Below, one piece after another: positions 8,410-19,013 of a stretch of 64,000 nt of DNA. The stretch spans positions 434,001-498,000 of the forward strand of contig NZ_BSTQ01000003.1 of assembly GCF_030269605.1 (NCBI RefSeq), written 5' to 3'. How positions within the stretch are numbered: the first letter of the stretch is position 1; the number at the start of each line of letters is the position of its first letter. The notes under the pieces are model-generated. The model did not search any database and was not told the DNA's origin. It saw only the letters and a list, made by a program, of their open reading frames with translations. Position numbers and translations under genes: made by a program. This DNA is from Lentzea sp. NBRC 105346. Lineage in GTDB: Bacteria; Actinomycetota; Actinomycetes; Mycobacteriales; Pseudonocardiaceae.

Positions 8410-9782
8410 GACAAGGCGCTCACGATCTCGGGACCAAGCATGGTGACGTCACCGGCACCCATGGTGACGACCAGATCGCCTTCGCGTACCAGGGAAGCGA
8501 CCAGGGACGGCACGCGGTCGAACGACGGCTCGTAGTGCACGGAACCGGACTTCACCGCGTCGGCCACGAGGGCACCGGTCACGCCGGGCTCGGGCTCCTC
8601 GCGCGCGCCGTACACGTCGAGCACGACGATCTCGTCCGCCAGACCGAGAGCCTCGCCGAACTCGCGCGCGAATGTACGGGTGCGCGAGTACAGGTGCGGC
8701 TGGAAGACGACGACCACACGTCCGTCACCGGCGACCGGGCGGGCGGCGCGCAGCTGCGCGTCGACCTCGGTCGGGTGGTGGGCGTAGTCGTCGTACACCG
8801 AGACGCCACCGGCGCGGCCCTTGAACTCGAACCGCCGGCGCACACCGCCGAACGCCGCCAGGCCCTCGAGGAAACAGTCCTTTGAGGCACCCAGCTCCAG
8901 GCCGGCCAGCAGAGCGGCGATGGCGTTCAACGCCATGTGCTCGCCGGGAACGGCTACCCGCACCTCGACCGTGGCGCCGTCCAGCGACACGGACGCGAGC
9001 CCGCCGCCCTCGTCGGGCCGGTAGTCCAGAATCCGCGCGTCGTCCGAGGAACGTCCGTAAGTGCGAACCCGGATGCCCAGTTCACGGGCGCGCGAGGCCA
9101 GTTCGGCAGCTCCGGGATCGTCCACACAGGTAATCAGCACGCCACCGGGCTCGATCCGCGACAGGAACGAGTCGAACACCGCCACGTACGCCTCGACGGT
9201 GCCGTGGTGGTCGAGGTGGTCGGCCTCGACGTTCGTCACGACCGCGACCGACGGCGAGAAGAACAGGAACGAGCCGTCCGACTCGTCGGCCTCGGCGACG
9301 AACATGCCACCGGTGCCCTGGTGCGCGTTCGCACCGGACTCGTTGAGGTCGCCGCCGATCGCGAACGACGGGTCGAGCCGGCAGTGCTGCAGGGCCACGG
9401 TCAGCATCGACGTCGTCGACGTCTTGCCGTGCGTGCCCGCGACACACGCGACGCGGTGCCCCTCCATCAACGCCGCCAGCGCTTCCGCGCGCCGCAGCAC
9501 CGTGATGCCGCGTTCCCGCGCGGACGCCAGCTCCGGGTTCGTCTCCTTGATCGCGGTCGAAACCACGACCGCGGTCGGGCCATCGGCCAGCTGGTCCAGG
9601 TTCGACGCGGCGTGCCCCACGGCAACGGACGCGCCCTGCGCACGCAGCGCCAGCACGGTCCGCGAGTCCTTGGCGTCCGAACCGGACACCTGACCGCCCC
9701 GCGCCAGCAGGATGCGGGCGATGCCGCTCATGCCCGCGCCACCGATACCGACCAGGTGGACGCGATCGAGAACATCGTTCAC
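8406..9782 (-). CDS. murC: UDP-N-acetylmuramate--L-alanine ligase
   Basis: Adds L-Ala to UDP-MurNAc using ATP, the first step of the peptide stem. The 458-residue protein has the N-terminal [19 protein letters not shown] Rossmann motif, the ATP loop [19 protein letters not shown], and the C-terminal [12 protein letters not shown] Mur ligase signature. I chose the GTG start overlapping the murG stop by 4 bp (GTGA); the frame continues upstream only as a shadow of murG. Confidence 0.97.
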   Translation of the reverse strand: MNDVLDRVHLVGIGGAGMSGIARILLARGGQVSGSDAKDSRTVLALRAQGASVAVGHAASNLDQLADGPTAVVVSTAIKETNPELASARERGITVLRRAEALAALMEGHRVACVAGTHGKTSTTSMLTVALQHCRLDPSFAIGGDLNESGANAHQGTGGMFVAEADESDGSFLFFSPSVAVVTNVEADHLDHHGTVEAYVAVFDSFLSRIEPGGVLITCVDDPGAAELASRARELGIRVRTYGRSSDDARILDYRPDEGGGLASVSLDGATVEVRVAVPGEHMALNAIAALLAGLELGASKDCFLEGLAAFGGVRRRFEFKGRAGGVSVYDDYAHHPTEVDAQLRAARPVAGDGRVVVVFQPHLYSRTRTFAREFGEALGLADEIVVLDVYGAREEPEPGVTGALVADAVKSGSVHYEPSFDRVPSLVASLVREGDLVVTMGAGDVTMLGPEIVSALS

Positions 9783-10882
9783 TTCTTGATCACCTCCAGC
9801 ACGCTGCGAGCCAGGACCTCGTCGGCCTCGCGCCGCCCGGTGCCCAGCGTCGCGGTGGTCATCGCCTGCAGCCGCGCACGGTCGGCGACCAGCGGCACGA
9901 CCAGGTCGATCACCTTCTGCGTGGTGAGCTCCTCGTCCGGCACCAGGATGCCGCCGCCCGCCTGCACGACCGGGCCCGCGTTCAACGCCTGCTCGCCGTT
10001 GCCGTGTGGCAGCGGCACGAACACCGCGGGCAGGCCGACGGCCGACACCTCGGCGACGGTCATCGCGCCGGACCTGCACAGCACCGCGTCCGCGGCGGCG
10101 TAGGCGAGGTCCATGCGGTCCACGTACGGCACCGGCTGGTACGCGGGCGCGCCCGGAACCGCTTGCACCGCAACGGTGTTCTTGGGTCCGTGCACGTGCA
10201 GCACGCCGACACCGGCGGAAGCGAACGCCGCCGCCGCACCCGACACGGCGTTGTTGATCGACCGTGCGCCCTGCGAGCCGCCGGTCACCAGCAGCGTCGG
10301 CGCGTCCGGGTCGAGGTCGAAGAACTTGCGCGCCTCGGCCCGCAGCGCGGCGCGGTCCAGCGTCGTGATCGACTGGCGCAGCGGGATGCCGATGATCTCG
10401 GCGTCCGACAGGCCCGAGTCCGGCACGGCGGCCGCGACGTGCGCGGCGAACTTGGCGCCGACCTTGTTCGCGAGACCCGCCTTGGCGTTGGCCTCGTGCA
10501 CGACGATCGGCACCCGGCCGCGCGCGGCGAGGTACGCGGGCAGCGCCACGTAGCCGCCGAAGCCGACGACGACGTCGGCGCCGACGCGCTCCAGCACCTC
10601 ACGGGTCTGCTTCACCGCGCCACGCACGTTCAGCGGCAGCTTCAACAGGTCCAGCGTCGGCTTGCGCGGCATCGGCACCGGCGGGATGAGCTCCAGCGGG
10701 TACCCGCGCGCGGGAATGATCTTGCTCTCGAGGCCGCGCTCGGTACCGAGCGCCACGACACGCGCGTCCGGCCGCAGCCGCATGACCGCGTCGGCCAGCG
10801 CCAGGGCGGGCTCGATGTGTCCCGCGGTGCCACCGCCGGCAACCACCACGCACGGACCACTGGGGGCAGGGTGCCCGGTCAA
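9779..10882 (-). CDS. murG: UDP-GlcNAc:lipid I N-acetylglucosaminyltransferase
   Basis: Converts lipid I to lipid II on the inner face of the membrane. The 367-residue GT28 enzyme has [19 protein letters not shown] near the N-terminus, [13 protein letters not shown] in the middle and the donor site [19 protein letters not shown]. The start is a TTG with GGAGG six bases upstream. It lies 22 bp downstream of ftsW and is coupled to murC by a GTGA overlap. Confidence 0.96.
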   Translation of the reverse strand: MTGHPAPSGPCVVVAGGGTAGHIEPALALADAVMRLRPDARVVALGTERGLESKIIPARGYPLELIPPVPMPRKPTLDLLKLPLNVRGAVKQTREVLERVGADVVVGFGGYVALPAYLAARGRVPIVVHEANAKAGLANKVGAKFAAHVAAAVPDSGLSDAEIIGIPLRQSITTLDRAALRAEARKFFDLDPDAPTLLVTGGSQGARSINNAVSGAAAAFASAGVGVLHVHGPKNTVAVQAVPGAPAYQPVPYVDRMDLAYAAADAVLCRSGAMTVAEVSAVGLPAVFVPLPHGNGEQALNAGPVVQAGGGILVPDEELTTQKVIDLVVPLVADRARLQAMTTATLGTGRREADEVLARSVLEVIKK

Positions 10883-10904
10883 GAAATGCCTCCGAAAGAT
10901 GACG

Positions 10905-12362
10905 TCAGTTGTAGCGCCCGCGAGTGCCGCGGGTGTTTCGGTCGGGGGACGCTCGTCGCGACTCGCGCCGACGGTACTCCGACGGCGGCGCGGATCGTCC
11001 GGCCATCCTGCGTTCGGCCGGATCCATGATCGGCAACTGCGCGGTGCGCCGGCCCGGCGCGCGCGGCGGCGTCGACGGCCGCACGGGCTTGCGCTTGGGC
11101 GGCGGCTTGTACGCCTCGGGCGCGGGCAGCTTCAGCAGGCCACCGACGCGACCGGGTCCGAGCTTGCGCAACGCGGCCACCGCGTCCGGCTCGTGCCGGG
11201 CGCAGTTCGCGAGGATGCCGAACACGACCATGGTCGTGACGATCGACGTGCCGCCACTGGAGATCATCGGCAGCGTGATGCCGGTGACCGGCAGCAACTG
11301 CACGACGTACCCGATGTTGATCGCGGCCTGCGCGACCAGCCACACGGTCAGCGTCGCGGCCACGATCCGGATCCACGGGTCGGTGTTGCGGGCGGCGATG
11401 CGCAGTCCCACGACCGCGAGCCCGGCGAACAGCGCCAGCACCAGGAAGCACCCGACGAAGCCGAGCTCCTCACCGATGACGGCGTAGATGAAGTCCGAGT
11501 GCACGTTCGGCAGGTACCGCCAGCGCGAGCTGCCCTGCGCGAGCCCCTTGCCGAACAACCCGCCCTCGGCGAGCGCGAACAACGCCTGCCGCGCCTGCAG
11601 ACCGGCGCCCAGCGGGTCCTGCTCGGGGTTGAGGAACGTCAGCACGCGCTGCAGCCGGTACGCCGCGCCGATCGCGAGGACGATGGCGCCACCGAGCGCA
11701 CCGGCCGCGATCACACCGAACAGCCGCAGCGGCGCGCCGACGAACCACAGCAGGCTGATCAGCACCACGCCGAGCGTGATCGTGCCGCCGAGGTCCGGCT
11801 GCAACATCACCAGCGCGAACACCAGCAGCGCCACCGGCACCACCGGGACCAGCAGGTGCCGGTACTGGCTGAGCAACGCGCGCTTCGTGACCAGCACGTG
11901 CGCGCCCCACAACGCCAGGGCGAGCTTCGCGGCCTCGATCGGCTGGAACGACACCGGACCGACCTGGAACCAGGACTGCGCGCCCCACTTCTCCGTCCCC
12001 AGCGGCGTCAGCACCAGGCCGAGCAGGATCACGCACACGAGCATCGCCATCGTGCTGGTGTGCCGCAGCCTTCTCAGCGGGAACCGCAGGACCAGCCAGA
12101 ACAGCACCGCGCCGACCAGCACGTAGAGCAGCTGCTTCTGGAAGACGCCGTACGCCGACTCGCCGTCCGCGACCTGGCCCGGCGCGGAGGCCGACAGGAC
12201 CATGACCAGACCGATCACGGTCAGCGTGCCGAAGATCGCCAGCAGCAGGTGGAAGTCGGCGAGCGGGCGGGACAGCCACGCGGTCAGGCCGTTGCGCAGC
12301 GCCACGACGCGCCCGGTGGGGCGCACGCGCTTCGTTCTCGGCTTGTCGGCGACGACGGTCAC
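10905..12362 (-). CDS. ftsW: SEDS peptidoglycan polymerase FtsW
   Basis: The septal SEDS-family glycan polymerase partner of FtsI. About ten hydrophobic helices are evident, with family motifs [48 protein letters not shown] and [10 protein letters not shown]. The C-terminus is a long basic cytoplasmic tail ([20 protein letters not shown]) typical of actinobacterial FtsW. I favour the GTG start that follows AGGAGA by 10 nt (485 residues). An upstream ATG at 12452 would instead overlap the preceding I36-type gene. The neighbour upstream is that inserted gene rather than murD. Confidence 0.93.
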   Translation of the reverse strand: MTVVADKPRTKRVRPTGRVVALRNGLTAWLSRPLADFHLLLAIFGTLTVIGLVMVLSASAPGQVADGESAYGVFQKQLLYVLVGAVLFWLVLRFPLRRLRHTSTMAMLVCVILLGLVLTPLGTEKWGAQSWFQVGPVSFQPIEAAKLALALWGAHVLVTKRALLSQYRHLLVPVVPVALLVFALVMLQPDLGGTITLGVVLISLLWFVGAPLRLFGVIAAGALGGAIVLAIGAAYRLQRVLTFLNPEQDPLGAGLQARQALFALAEGGLFGKGLAQGSSRWRYLPNVHSDFIYAVIGEELGFVGCFLVLALFAGLAVVGLRIAARNTDPWIRIVAATLTVWLVAQAAINIGYVVQLLPVTGITLPMISSGGTSIVTTMVVFGILANCARHEPDAVAALRKLGPGRVGGLLKLPAPEAYKPPPKRKPVRPSTPPRAPGRRTAQLPIMDPAERRMAGRSAPPSEYRRRESRRASPDRNTRGTRGRYN

Positions 12363-12442
12363 GGGATCATCGTCTCCTGTGTCAAGCGCACGAACGGGGA
12401 ATTCTGGGGCGTGTCGCCCCTTTCGAACCCTACCCGTCAGAG

Positions 12443-13069
12443 TCAGCGGCATCCGCCACTGGTCCACTTGTGCGAACGGACCCGGTAAGTGCCCTTGAGG
12501 TTGATCCGCTGACCTGGCACTTCACACGCGATGGGTTGCTGGTAGCCGGACTCGGCGAAGAACACGAGAGTGCTCCTCGATTCGCCGGGCGCGCTGTTGT
12601 TCAGCACCGACATCACGTTGTCCCGGTCCGCCCAGGAACACATGAACTCGCCGTCCAGCCAGTCCGGGTCGGCGATGTCCCACTCGCAGCGGGAACCGGT
12701 GCCATCGGCGTCGTTCCAGAAACAGACGCTGCCCACCGGGCAATCCCACGCGATCATTTCGGCCGGAGCGGGTGCGGATTCCACGGGAGGCGGCAAGGGT
12801 TCCGCGGTCGATTCGGTCGTGGTGGTGGACGTCTCGGCCGCCGACATCCCGGACGACTCCGTGGCGAAAATGGTGCGTACCCATTTGGCGGTACCGGCCG
12901 GATCGGTGATGACGAAATACCCGGCGATCAGCATCCCGACCACGGCGAGGATGCCGAGTGCCTGTGGCCTGCCGACGGCGTGTGCGAGCACCACCGGTCC
13001 CGAACGCGCGGCGAACACCGACAACACCAGTAGAAATATGATCAAGCACCAGAACAGAAATGTTCCCAT
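12443..13069 (-). CDS. Membrane-anchored peptidase inhibitor I36-like protein
   Basis: A 208-residue protein with two hydrophobic N-terminal helices (GTFLFWCLIIFLLVLSVFAA and a second near residues 35-57), then a Thr/Ser/Pro-rich stalk. The C-terminal domain (WDCPVGSVCFWNDADGTG, then MSVLNN, ending GTYRVRSHKWTSGGC) resembles the I36 inhibitor / beta-gamma-crystallin-like fold common in Streptomyces exoproteins. The ATG follows a G-rich SD (GGTGGGGCGAC). It interrupts murD and ftsW and is preceded by a strong hairpin, so it probably has its own promoter. A protease target is not known. Confidence 0.75.
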   Translation of the reverse strand: MGTFLFWCLIIFLLVLSVFAARSGPVVLAHAVGRPQALGILAVVGMLIAGYFVITDPAGTAKWVRTIFATESSGMSAAETSTTTTESTAEPLPPPVESAPAPAEMIAWDCPVGSVCFWNDADGTGSRCEWDIADPDWLDGEFMCSWADRDNVMSVLNNSAPGESRSTLVFFAESGYQQPIACEVPGQRINLKGTYRVRSHKWTSGGCR

Positions 13070-13124
13070 GTCGCCCCACCCGCGCCGGCCCACCTGCATT
13101 CAACAGGACGACGGCGGCGGAACA

Positions 13125-13154
13125 AATGCCGCCATCCGAGTGGACGGCGGCATT
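13125..13154 (-). terminator. Hairpin terminator downstream of murD
   Basis: Arms 13125-13137 and 13142-13154 pair over 13 bp with one G-T wobble around the loop GAGT (AATGCCGCCATCC against GGACGGCGGCATT). It lies 24 bp past the murD stop on the minus strand and before the I36-like gene, where it would separate murD transcription from the inserted gene. Confidence 0.7.
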
Positions 13155-13178
13155 GTGGAGATTCAGTTCATGAATAGC

Positions 13179-14522
13179 TCAGGAAAGTGACTGAACGGCT
13201 TCCGTGAACACCTGCCCGCGGTGGGCGTAGTCGTTGAACATGTCCATCGACGCCGCCGCGGGCGCCAGCAGCACGGCGTCGCCGGGCCGGGCGAGGTCCG
13301 CGGCCGCGCGCACGGCCTCGAGCATGCCGTCGGCTAGCCGGACGGGGACGTCCGGGGCGTACCGCGCCAGCGCGTCCGCGATCACGTCACGATCCGCGCC
13401 GATCAGCACGGCCCCGCGCAGCCGATGTGCCTCGGACCGGACCATCTCCTCGACCGAAGCGCCCTTCAGCAGGCCGCCCGCGATCCACACGACCGACGGG
13501 AACGACCGCAGCGACGCCAGCGCGGCGTGCGGGTTCGTGGCCTTGGAGTCGTTGACGTACGTGACGCCACCGGTCTCGGCGACCACCACGGCCCGGTGCG
13601 CGGCCGGCGAGAAGGCCGCCAGACCCTCCCGGACGGCCTCGGACGGCACGCCGTACGCGCGCGCCAAAGCCGTGGCCGCCAACGCGTCCGCGATGCCGGG
13701 CGGCCCCGTGGGACGGATGCGGGAGACCTCGATCAGCGGCTCGTCGTCGGCGAACGCGCGGTCGACCAGCCAGCCGTCGCGCACGCCCAGCTGGCCCGGT
13801 GCGGGCACACCCAAGGTGAAGCCGACCTGGTCACGGGCCGGTGAGTCCTCCAGCAGGTCGGCGACCATGTCGTCGTCGAGCCAGCCGATGGCCACGTCAC
13901 CGGTGAGCACCTGGGCCTTGGCCTGCGCGTACCGGTCCATGCCGCCGTGCCAGTCGAGGTGGTCCTCGGCGAGGTTCAGCAACGCCCCCGCCTGCGGCCG
14001 CACCGACGGCGACCAGAACAGCTGGAAGCTCGACAGCTCCACGGCCAGCACCCGTCGTCCGGCCAGCAGCGCGTCGACGACCGGCAGGCCGACGTTGCCG
14101 CACGCGACGGCGTCGGCGCCGGCCGCGTGCAGGATCGACTCGAGCATGCCGACGGTCGTGGTCTTGCCGTTCGTGCCGGTCACCGCGAGCCACACGGGCG
14201 GGTCGGCCAGCTCGGCGCCCATCCGCCAGGCCAGCTCGACCTCGCCGATCACCTCGATGCCCCTGGCGGCGGCCGCGGCGAGCAACGGCGCGGTCGGCTT
14301 CCAGCCCGGTGACGTGACGACGAGGTCCGTCCCGGCGGGCGGCTCGGTCAGGCCCGGCATCAGCTCCACGCCGCTGAGCAGCGTGTCCAACGCCATCAGC
14401 CGCTCGGCGGAGCCGTCGGTCACGACGACCTCCGCACCCGCGGCGAGCAACGCCTCCGCGGCGGACCGGCCGGTCACACCGGCACCTGCGACCAGAACCC
14501 TGCGACCGGCCAGCACGCCCAT
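13179..14522 (-). CDS. murD: UDP-MurNAc-L-alanine--D-glutamate ligase
   Basis: Adds D-Glu to UDP-MurNAc-L-Ala. The 447-residue enzyme shows the VLVAGAGVTGRSAAEALL uracil-binding start, the ATP loop VTGTNGKTTT, NLAEDHLDWHGGMDRYAQAK, and the late NDSKATNPHAALAS motif. The ATG lies 2 bp downstream of the mraY stop. The frame continues far upstream but only as a shadow of mraY. The following hairpin suggests a transcript end here, which is unusual inside a dcw cluster. Confidence 0.97.
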   Translation of the reverse strand: MGVLAGRRVLVAGAGVTGRSAAEALLAAGAEVVVTDGSAERLMALDTLLSGVELMPGLTEPPAGTDLVVTSPGWKPTAPLLAAAAARGIEVIGEVELAWRMGAELADPPVWLAVTGTNGKTTTVGMLESILHAAGADAVACGNVGLPVVDALLAGRRVLAVELSSFQLFWSPSVRPQAGALLNLAEDHLDWHGGMDRYAQAKAQVLTGDVAIGWLDDDMVADLLEDSPARDQVGFTLGVPAPGQLGVRDGWLVDRAFADDEPLIEVSRIRPTGPPGIADALAATALARAYGVPSEAVREGLAAFSPAAHRAVVVAETGGVTYVNDSKATNPHAALASLRSFPSVVWIAGGLLKGASVEEMVRSEAHRLRGAVLIGADRDVIADALARYAPDVPVRLADGMLEAVRAAADLARPGDAVLLAPAAASMDMFNDYAHRGQVFTEAVQSLS

Positions 14523-14524
14523 AC

Positions 14525-15613
14525 TCAGCTCCCGACCGCGGTGAGCCACTCGCTGTAGAACAGGCCCAGGCCCAACATGCAGCAGATCCCGGCGAGCAGC
14601 CAGAACCGGATGATGACCGTGGTCTCCGCCCAGCCCGCGAGCTCGAAGTGGTGGTGGAACGGCGCCATGCGGAACAGGCGGCGCCGCGACGTGCGGAACA
14701 CCGCGACCTGCATGACGACCGACAGGGCCTCGACGACGAACAGACCGCCGATGACGACCATCAGCAGCTCGGTGCGCGTCGCGATGGCGAGACCCGCGAC
14801 GAGACCGCCGAGGGCCAGCGAGCCGGTGTCGCCCATGAAGATCTTGGCGGGCGCGGCGTTCCACCACAGGAAGCCGATGCACCCGGCCATCGCGGCGGCG
14901 GCGACCAGCGCCAGGTCCAGCGGGTCGCGCACCTCGTAGCAACCGGCCAGCGCGGAGGTCGAGCAGTTGTAGCGGAACTGCCAGAACGAGATCACCACGT
15001 AGGTGCCGAGCACCATCGCGGATGAACCGCCGGCGAGACCGTCGAGGCCGTCGGTCAGGTTCACGGCGTTCGACCACGCGCTGACGGCGGCGTAGCAGAA
15101 CACGACGAAGCCGACGGTGCCGAACGACACGACGGCGATGTCCCGCACGAACGACAGGTTCACCGAGGCCGGCAGGACCTGGTCCTTGTTCGGGAACTGC
15201 AGCACCAGGATCGCGAAGACGATCGTGGCGACGAACTGGCCGACGAGCTTCGCGGTCTTGTTCAGGCCCAGGTTGCGCTGCTTGCGGATCTTGATGAAGT
15301 CGTCGAGGAAGCCCACGATGCCCAGCGACGTGGTCAGCATCAGCACCAGCAGGCCGGAGGCGCTGGGCGTCTGGCCCTGGGCGGACGCCGAGAACGAGTT
15401 CACCAGGTGTGCGCCGAGGTAACCGGCCCACATCGCGACGAGGATGGCGACGCCACCCATGGTCGGCGTGCCGCGCTTGGTCTTGTGGTGCTGGGGGCCC
15501 TCTTCGCGGATCTCCTGCCCGAAGCCCTGCCGGGAGAAGGTCCTGATCAGGTACGGGGTCAGCAGGATCGACACGATCAGCGAGATCGCTGCCGCGATCA
15601 GAATGCTCTTCAC
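14525..15613 (-). CDS. mraY: Phospho-MurNAc-pentapeptide translocase
   Basis: Transfers phospho-MurNAc-pentapeptide to undecaprenyl phosphate, giving lipid I. The 362-residue membrane enzyme has ten predicted helices and the family motifs [41 protein letters not shown] and [11 protein letters not shown] chose the GTG ([12 protein letters not shown]) overlapping the murF stop by 4 bp; this also gives the normal family length. Confidence 0.97.
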   Translation of the reverse strand: MKSILIAAAISLIVSILLTPYLIRTFSRQGFGQEIREEGPQHHKTKRGTPTMGGVAILVAMWAGYLGAHLVNSFSASAQGQTPSASGLLVLMLTTSLGIVGFLDDFIKIRKQRNLGLNKTAKLVGQFVATIVFAILVLQFPNKDQVLPASVNLSFVRDIAVVSFGTVGFVVFCYAAVSAWSNAVNLTDGLDGLAGGSSAMVLGTYVVISFWQFRYNCSTSALAGCYEVRDPLDLALVAAAAMAGCIGFLWWNAAPAKIFMGDTGSLALGGLVAGLAIATRTELLMVVIGGLFVVEALSVVMQVAVFRTSRRRLFRMAPFHHHFELAGWAETTVIIRFWLLAGICCMLGLGLFYSEWLTAVGS

Positions 15614-17070
15614 TGGTTTCCTGCCTCCAGCAGGGCCTCGGCGACGCGCCACAGGCGGTAGGCGTTGGATGCCTTCACTAGCACGACGTCACCGGGCCGG
15701 ACCTCCGCGCGCAGCAACGTGATCGCCGCGTCCGCGTCCGGCACCAGGACGGATTCCTCGCCCCATGATCCTTCCAGGTGGGCGCCCTGGTGCATCGGCC
15801 GGGCGGCGTCTCCGACGACGACCAGCTTGTTGATGTCCAGCCGGACCGCGAGCCGGCCGATCTCGTCGTGCGCGCGAACGTGGTCGTCCCCCAGCTCGGC
15901 CATCGGCCCGAGCACGGCCCAGCTGCGGCGCGCGGGCTGCGTGGCACGCGAGATCGTCGCGAGCGACTTGAGCGCGGCGCGCACCGACTCGGGGTTCGCG
16001 TTGTACGCGTCGTTCACCACGGTCACGCCGTCCGCGCGCTCGGTGACCTGCATCCGATGCGCGGAAACCCGTTGTGCCGCACCGAGTCGCTCGGCGACCT
16101 GCTGCGGCGTCGCACCCAACTCCAGCGCGATCGCGGCGGCCGTCAGCGCGTTGCCGACCTGGTGCGGGCCGTGCACGCCGAGCTTGACGTGCGCCTCGCC
16201 CTGTGCGGACACGAGCGTGAAGCTCGCGCGGGCCTGCTCGTCCAGCTCGACGTTCGTCGCGCGGACGTCGGCCTTCGAGTCCTCGCCGACGAGCACGACC
16301 TTCGCCTTGGTGCGGCTCGCCATCGCGGCCACCAGCGGGTCGTCGGCGTTGAGGATGGCGATCCCGTCTTCGGGCAACGCCTCCACGAGCTCGCCCTTGG
16401 CCTGGGCGATGCCCTCGCGGGAGCCGAACTCGCCGAGGTGCGCGGTGCCGACGTTGATCACCGCGCCGATCTTCGGCGGGGCGACCTCGCACAGGTGCGC
16501 GATGTGGCCCGGTCCGCGCGCGGACAACTCCAGCACGAGGAAGCGCGTGTCCTCGGTGGCGCGCAACGCCGTCCAGGGGTGGCCCAGCTCGTTGTTGAAG
16601 CTCCCAGGCGGCGCGATCGTCTCGCCCGCGGGCGTCAGGACCTGCGCGATGAGGTCCTTGGTCGACGTCTTGCCCGCCGACCCGGTGACCCCGACGATCG
16701 TGAGGTCCTTCAAGCGATCCGTCACGTGCCGGGCGAGCTTCGCCAGTGCCGCGAGGACCGCGGCACCCGTGCCGTCCGTGTCACCCGCGAGGACGTAAGC
16801 GTTCCCGTGCTGGGTCTCGACCGGCGGCGCGATGACCGCGGGTGCGTCCACCTCACGTCCGGCCAGCACGCCCGCGGCTCCGGCTGCGACCGCCCGCGCC
16901 GCGAAGTCGTGCCCGTCGACGCGCTCACCGGGCAGGGCCAGGAAAAGCCCGCCCTCGGTGATCTTGCGCGTGTCGAACTCGATCGAGCCCGTGATCGTCG
17001 GTGTGCCGTCGGTTCCGTGCAACCGGCCGCCGACGATCTCCGCGATCTCGGCGAGGGTCAGAGCGATCAC
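15610..17070 (-). CDS. murF: UDP-MurNAc-tripeptide--D-Ala-D-Ala ligase
   Basis: Adds the D-Ala-D-Ala dipeptide to complete the muramyl pentapeptide. The 486-residue enzyme contains [20 protein letters not shown] (substrate-binding domain), the ATP loop [24 protein letters not shown], and [17 protein letters not shown]. It starts with GTG overlapping the murE stop (GTGA) and is coupled in the same way to mraY. Confidence 0.97.
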   Translation of the reverse strand: MIALTLAEIAEIVGGRLHGTDGTPTITGSIEFDTRKITEGGLFLALPGERVDGHDFAARAVAAGAAGVLAGREVDAPAVIAPPVETQHGNAYVLAGDTDGTGAAVLAALAKLARHVTDRLKDLTIVGVTGSAGKTSTKDLIAQVLTPAGETIAPPGSFNNELGHPWTALRATEDTRFLVLELSARGPGHIAHLCEVAPPKIGAVINVGTAHLGEFGSREGIAQAKGELVEALPEDGIAILNADDPLVAAMASRTKAKVVLVGEDSKADVRATNVELDEQARASFTLVSAQGEAHVKLGVHGPHQVGNALTAAAIALELGATPQQVAERLGAAQRVSAHRMQVTERADGVTVVNDAYNANPESVRAALKSLATISRATQPARRSWAVLGPMAELGDDHVRAHDEIGRLAVRLDINKLVVVGDAARPMHQGAHLEGSWGEESVLVPDADAAITLLRAEVRPGDVVLVKASNAYRLWRVAEALLEAGNQ

Positions 17071-18590
17071 GAATGAGCCTTTCTGATCGCGGCGGCGAGC
17101 GTCTCCACATCGGAGAACGGGTGCACCACTCCGGCGATCTCCTGTCCGGTCTCATGTCCCTTGCCCGCGACGACGACGACGTCGCCCGTGCGGGCCAGCG
17201 AGACCGCGTGCTCGATGGCCTTCCCGCGGTCCCCGATCTCCACGACCTCGCCGCGAGGCTCGGCCTTGAGCGCCCCTTCGAGCATGGCGGCCCTAATAGA
17301 GGACGGTTCTTCGCTGCGCGGGTTGTCATCGGTGATGATCAACACGTCACTTCGCTGTGCGGCGGCCTCCCCCATCAACGGCCGCTTGCCCTTGTCGCGG
17401 TCGCCGCCGCAGCCCAGCACGGTGATGATCCGGCCGGCCGTCTTGGAGCGCACGGCGTCCAGCGCCAGCGCCACCGCGACGGGCTTGTGCGAGTAGTCGA
17501 CGACCGCGGTGAAGTCCTGGCCCTCGTCGACGCGCTGCATGCGGCCGGGCACCTGGACCTGCTTGAGCCCCTCGGCGATCGCCGCTTTGTCGACGCCCTC
17601 GAGGTGCAGGCAGCCGATCGCCAGCAGTGCGTTGGCCACGTTGAACGAACCGGGCAGGCGCAGCTCGATCGCGATGTCGCCGTCCGGGCCGTGCGCGGTG
17701 AACGTCTGCTCGCCGGTCGGCGACACCTCGACGTCGCTGGCGGTCCAGGTGGCGTTCTTCGTGGTGGCGACGGTGATCGTCTTGTCGTTGACCAGCCGCT
17801 CGCCCCACTCGCTGTCGACGCAGACGACCTCCTTGCGGGCGCGGCCGTCGAACAGCTTGGCCTTGGCCCGGAAGTAGTCCTCCATGTCCGGGTGGAAGTC
17901 GAGGTGGTCCTGGCTGAGGTTGGTGAACGCGCCGATCTCGAACTCGGTGGCGGCCACGCGCCCGAGTTCGAGCGCGTGGCTGGAGACCTCCATGACCACG
18001 TCGGTGATGCCGCGCTCGGCCATCACCGCGAAGAGGGCCTGCAGGTCCGGCGACTCGGGCGTGGTCAGCGCGCTGTCGATCCGCTCCGTGCCGATACGCA
18101 TCTCGACCGTGCCGATCAGACCGGTGCTCCGGCCCGCCGCCCGCAGCGCGGACTCGATCAGGTAGCTCGTCGTCGTCTTGCCCGACGTGCCCGTCACACC
18201 CCAGACCCTCGTCTTGGTGGACGGGTTGCCGTAGACGTGCGCGGCGAGCAGCCCGACGACGCTGCGCGGGTTGTCGTGCACCAGGACCGGCACATCGGCC
18301 TTGATCTTGGCGGCACCGACCTCGTCGGTGAGCACGGCGACGGCACCGTGCTCGATCGCGGTCCCGGCGAAGTCCGCGCCGTGCGCCCGGCTTCCGGGCA
18401 GCGCGGCGTAGAGGTCGCCGGGCACCACGTGCTGGGCACGGAGCGTCACGCCTGTCACCTGGACGTCGGCATGCGCTGGCCCGGTCAGGTGGGCGTCGCC
18501 GATCGTCGCGAGAGCGGCGACGGACACGGGTTTGATGCTGGTGGGGCGGGGCGGGGCGGTCGCGACCTTGCCCTCTAGCTTGGCAGGCAC
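17067..18590 (-). CDS. murE: UDP-MurNAc-L-Ala-D-Glu--meso-diaminopimelate ligase
   Basis: Adds meso-diaminopimelate to the peptide stem. The ATP loop is GVTGTSGKTTTSYL. The substrate-selecting motif TDDNPRSEEPSS contains DNPR, the signature for meso-DAP over lysine, which fits the inferred actinobacterium. The C-terminal domain has AGKGHETGQEI. I favour the GTG at VPAKLEGKVATAPPRP (507 residues). An upstream GTG (18758) would add 56 low-complexity residues and cannot be excluded. Upstream lies the inserted PKS/flavoprotein block instead of ftsI. Confidence 0.94.
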   Translation of the reverse strand: MPAKLEGKVATAPPRPTSIKPVSVAALATIGDAHLTGPAHADVQVTGVTLRAQHVVPGDLYAALPGSRAHGADFAGTAIEHGAVAVLTDEVGAAKIKADVPVLVHDNPRSVVGLLAAHVYGNPSTKTRVWGVTGTSGKTTTSYLIESALRAAGRSTGLIGTVEMRIGTERIDSALTTPESPDLQALFAVMAERGITDVVMEVSSHALELGRVAATEFEIGAFTNLSQDHLDFHPDMEDYFRAKAKLFDGRARKEVVCVDSEWGERLVNDKTITVATTKNATWTASDVEVSPTGEQTFTAHGPDGDIAIELRLPGSFNVANALLAIGCLHLEGVDKAAIAEGLKQVQVPGRMQRVDEGQDFTAVVDYSHKPVAVALALDAVRSKTAGRIITVLGCGGDRDKGKRPLMGEAAAQRSDVLIITDDNPRSEEPSSIRAAMLEGALKAEPRGEVVEIGDRGKAIEHAVSLARTGDVVVVAGKGHETGQEIAGVVHPFSDVETLAAAIRKAHS

Positions 18591-18817
18591 GGGCAAGAGG
18601 CTACCGGCGTACGGAGAGTGGCCGATCGCCGCGTGCGCGTTCGGGTGATGATCAGCAAGGATCGCCGTCACCGGCCCCGGCGCCGGGGCCGTGAACGGCA
18701 CCGAGGCGCCAGATTTGTCGGTGCCCGTCGCTAGGCTGGAATCGGGGGTGCCCCGCACGGCTGAGCAGACGACGGGCCCCCGAATCCGAGCCTAGCCGCG
18801 AGGTCTGACAGTTCCGG
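18591..18817. other. Upstream region of murE, no separate gene seen
   Basis: This stretch holds either an extended murE N-terminus or its leader. I see no convincing promoter hexamers. Together with the gene fragment and hairpin that follow, the gap between murE and the next intact gene is over 400 bp. Confidence 0.5.
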
Positions 18818-18916
18818 TCAGCACAGAGTCCATCCGCCGGCGGGCACCCGCAGCGTGAACGCCCCGCAGCTGAAGCTCAACCCGAACGCCACGAGCAGCG
18901 CCCCACCCGCCGTCCG
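18818..18916 (-). pseudogene. Duplicated 3' end of the type III PKS-like gene
   Basis: An 87-bp block (18830-18916) matches the end of the adjacent condensing-enzyme gene (19026-19112) with four mismatches. The reading frame is preserved: it encodes ALLVAFGLSFSCGAFTLRVP and then AGGWTLC and a stop, where the intact gene has AGGWDPS. No start or upstream portion is present. The fragment lies just beyond an inverted repeat that sits between the two copies. It is best explained as a partial tandem duplication or the relic of a second paralogue. Confidence 0.85.
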
Positions 18917-18931
18917 CCCCTGACGCGGAGC

Positions 18932-18975
18932 GAACGTGACGTTCAGGGACAACTATGTCCCCAAGCGTCACGTTC
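18932..18975. repeat. 20-bp imperfect inverted repeat between duplicated gene ends
   Basis: Arms 18932-18951 (GAACGTGACGTTCAGGGACA) and 18956-18975 pair over 20 positions with three mismatches that allow G-U pairs, around a 4-nt loop. It follows the stop of the type III PKS-like gene on the minus strand, so it may terminate that transcript. It belongs to the long-hairpin family found at several gene ends here. Confidence 0.75.
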
Positions 18976-19013
18976 ACCGCGCACCACCACGGCTGTTGAG
19001 CGGCCTGGGACGG

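Noticed and set aside
10662-12488. Long plus-strand frame opposite murG and ftsW
   Set aside because: Low-complexity Gln/Arg/His text complementary to conserved genes; no start signal.
18792-18977. Minus-strand 61-codon frame starting MNVTLGDIV
   Set aside because: It is out of frame with the duplicated PKS-like 3' end and spans the hairpin; the in-frame fragment explains the sequence better.
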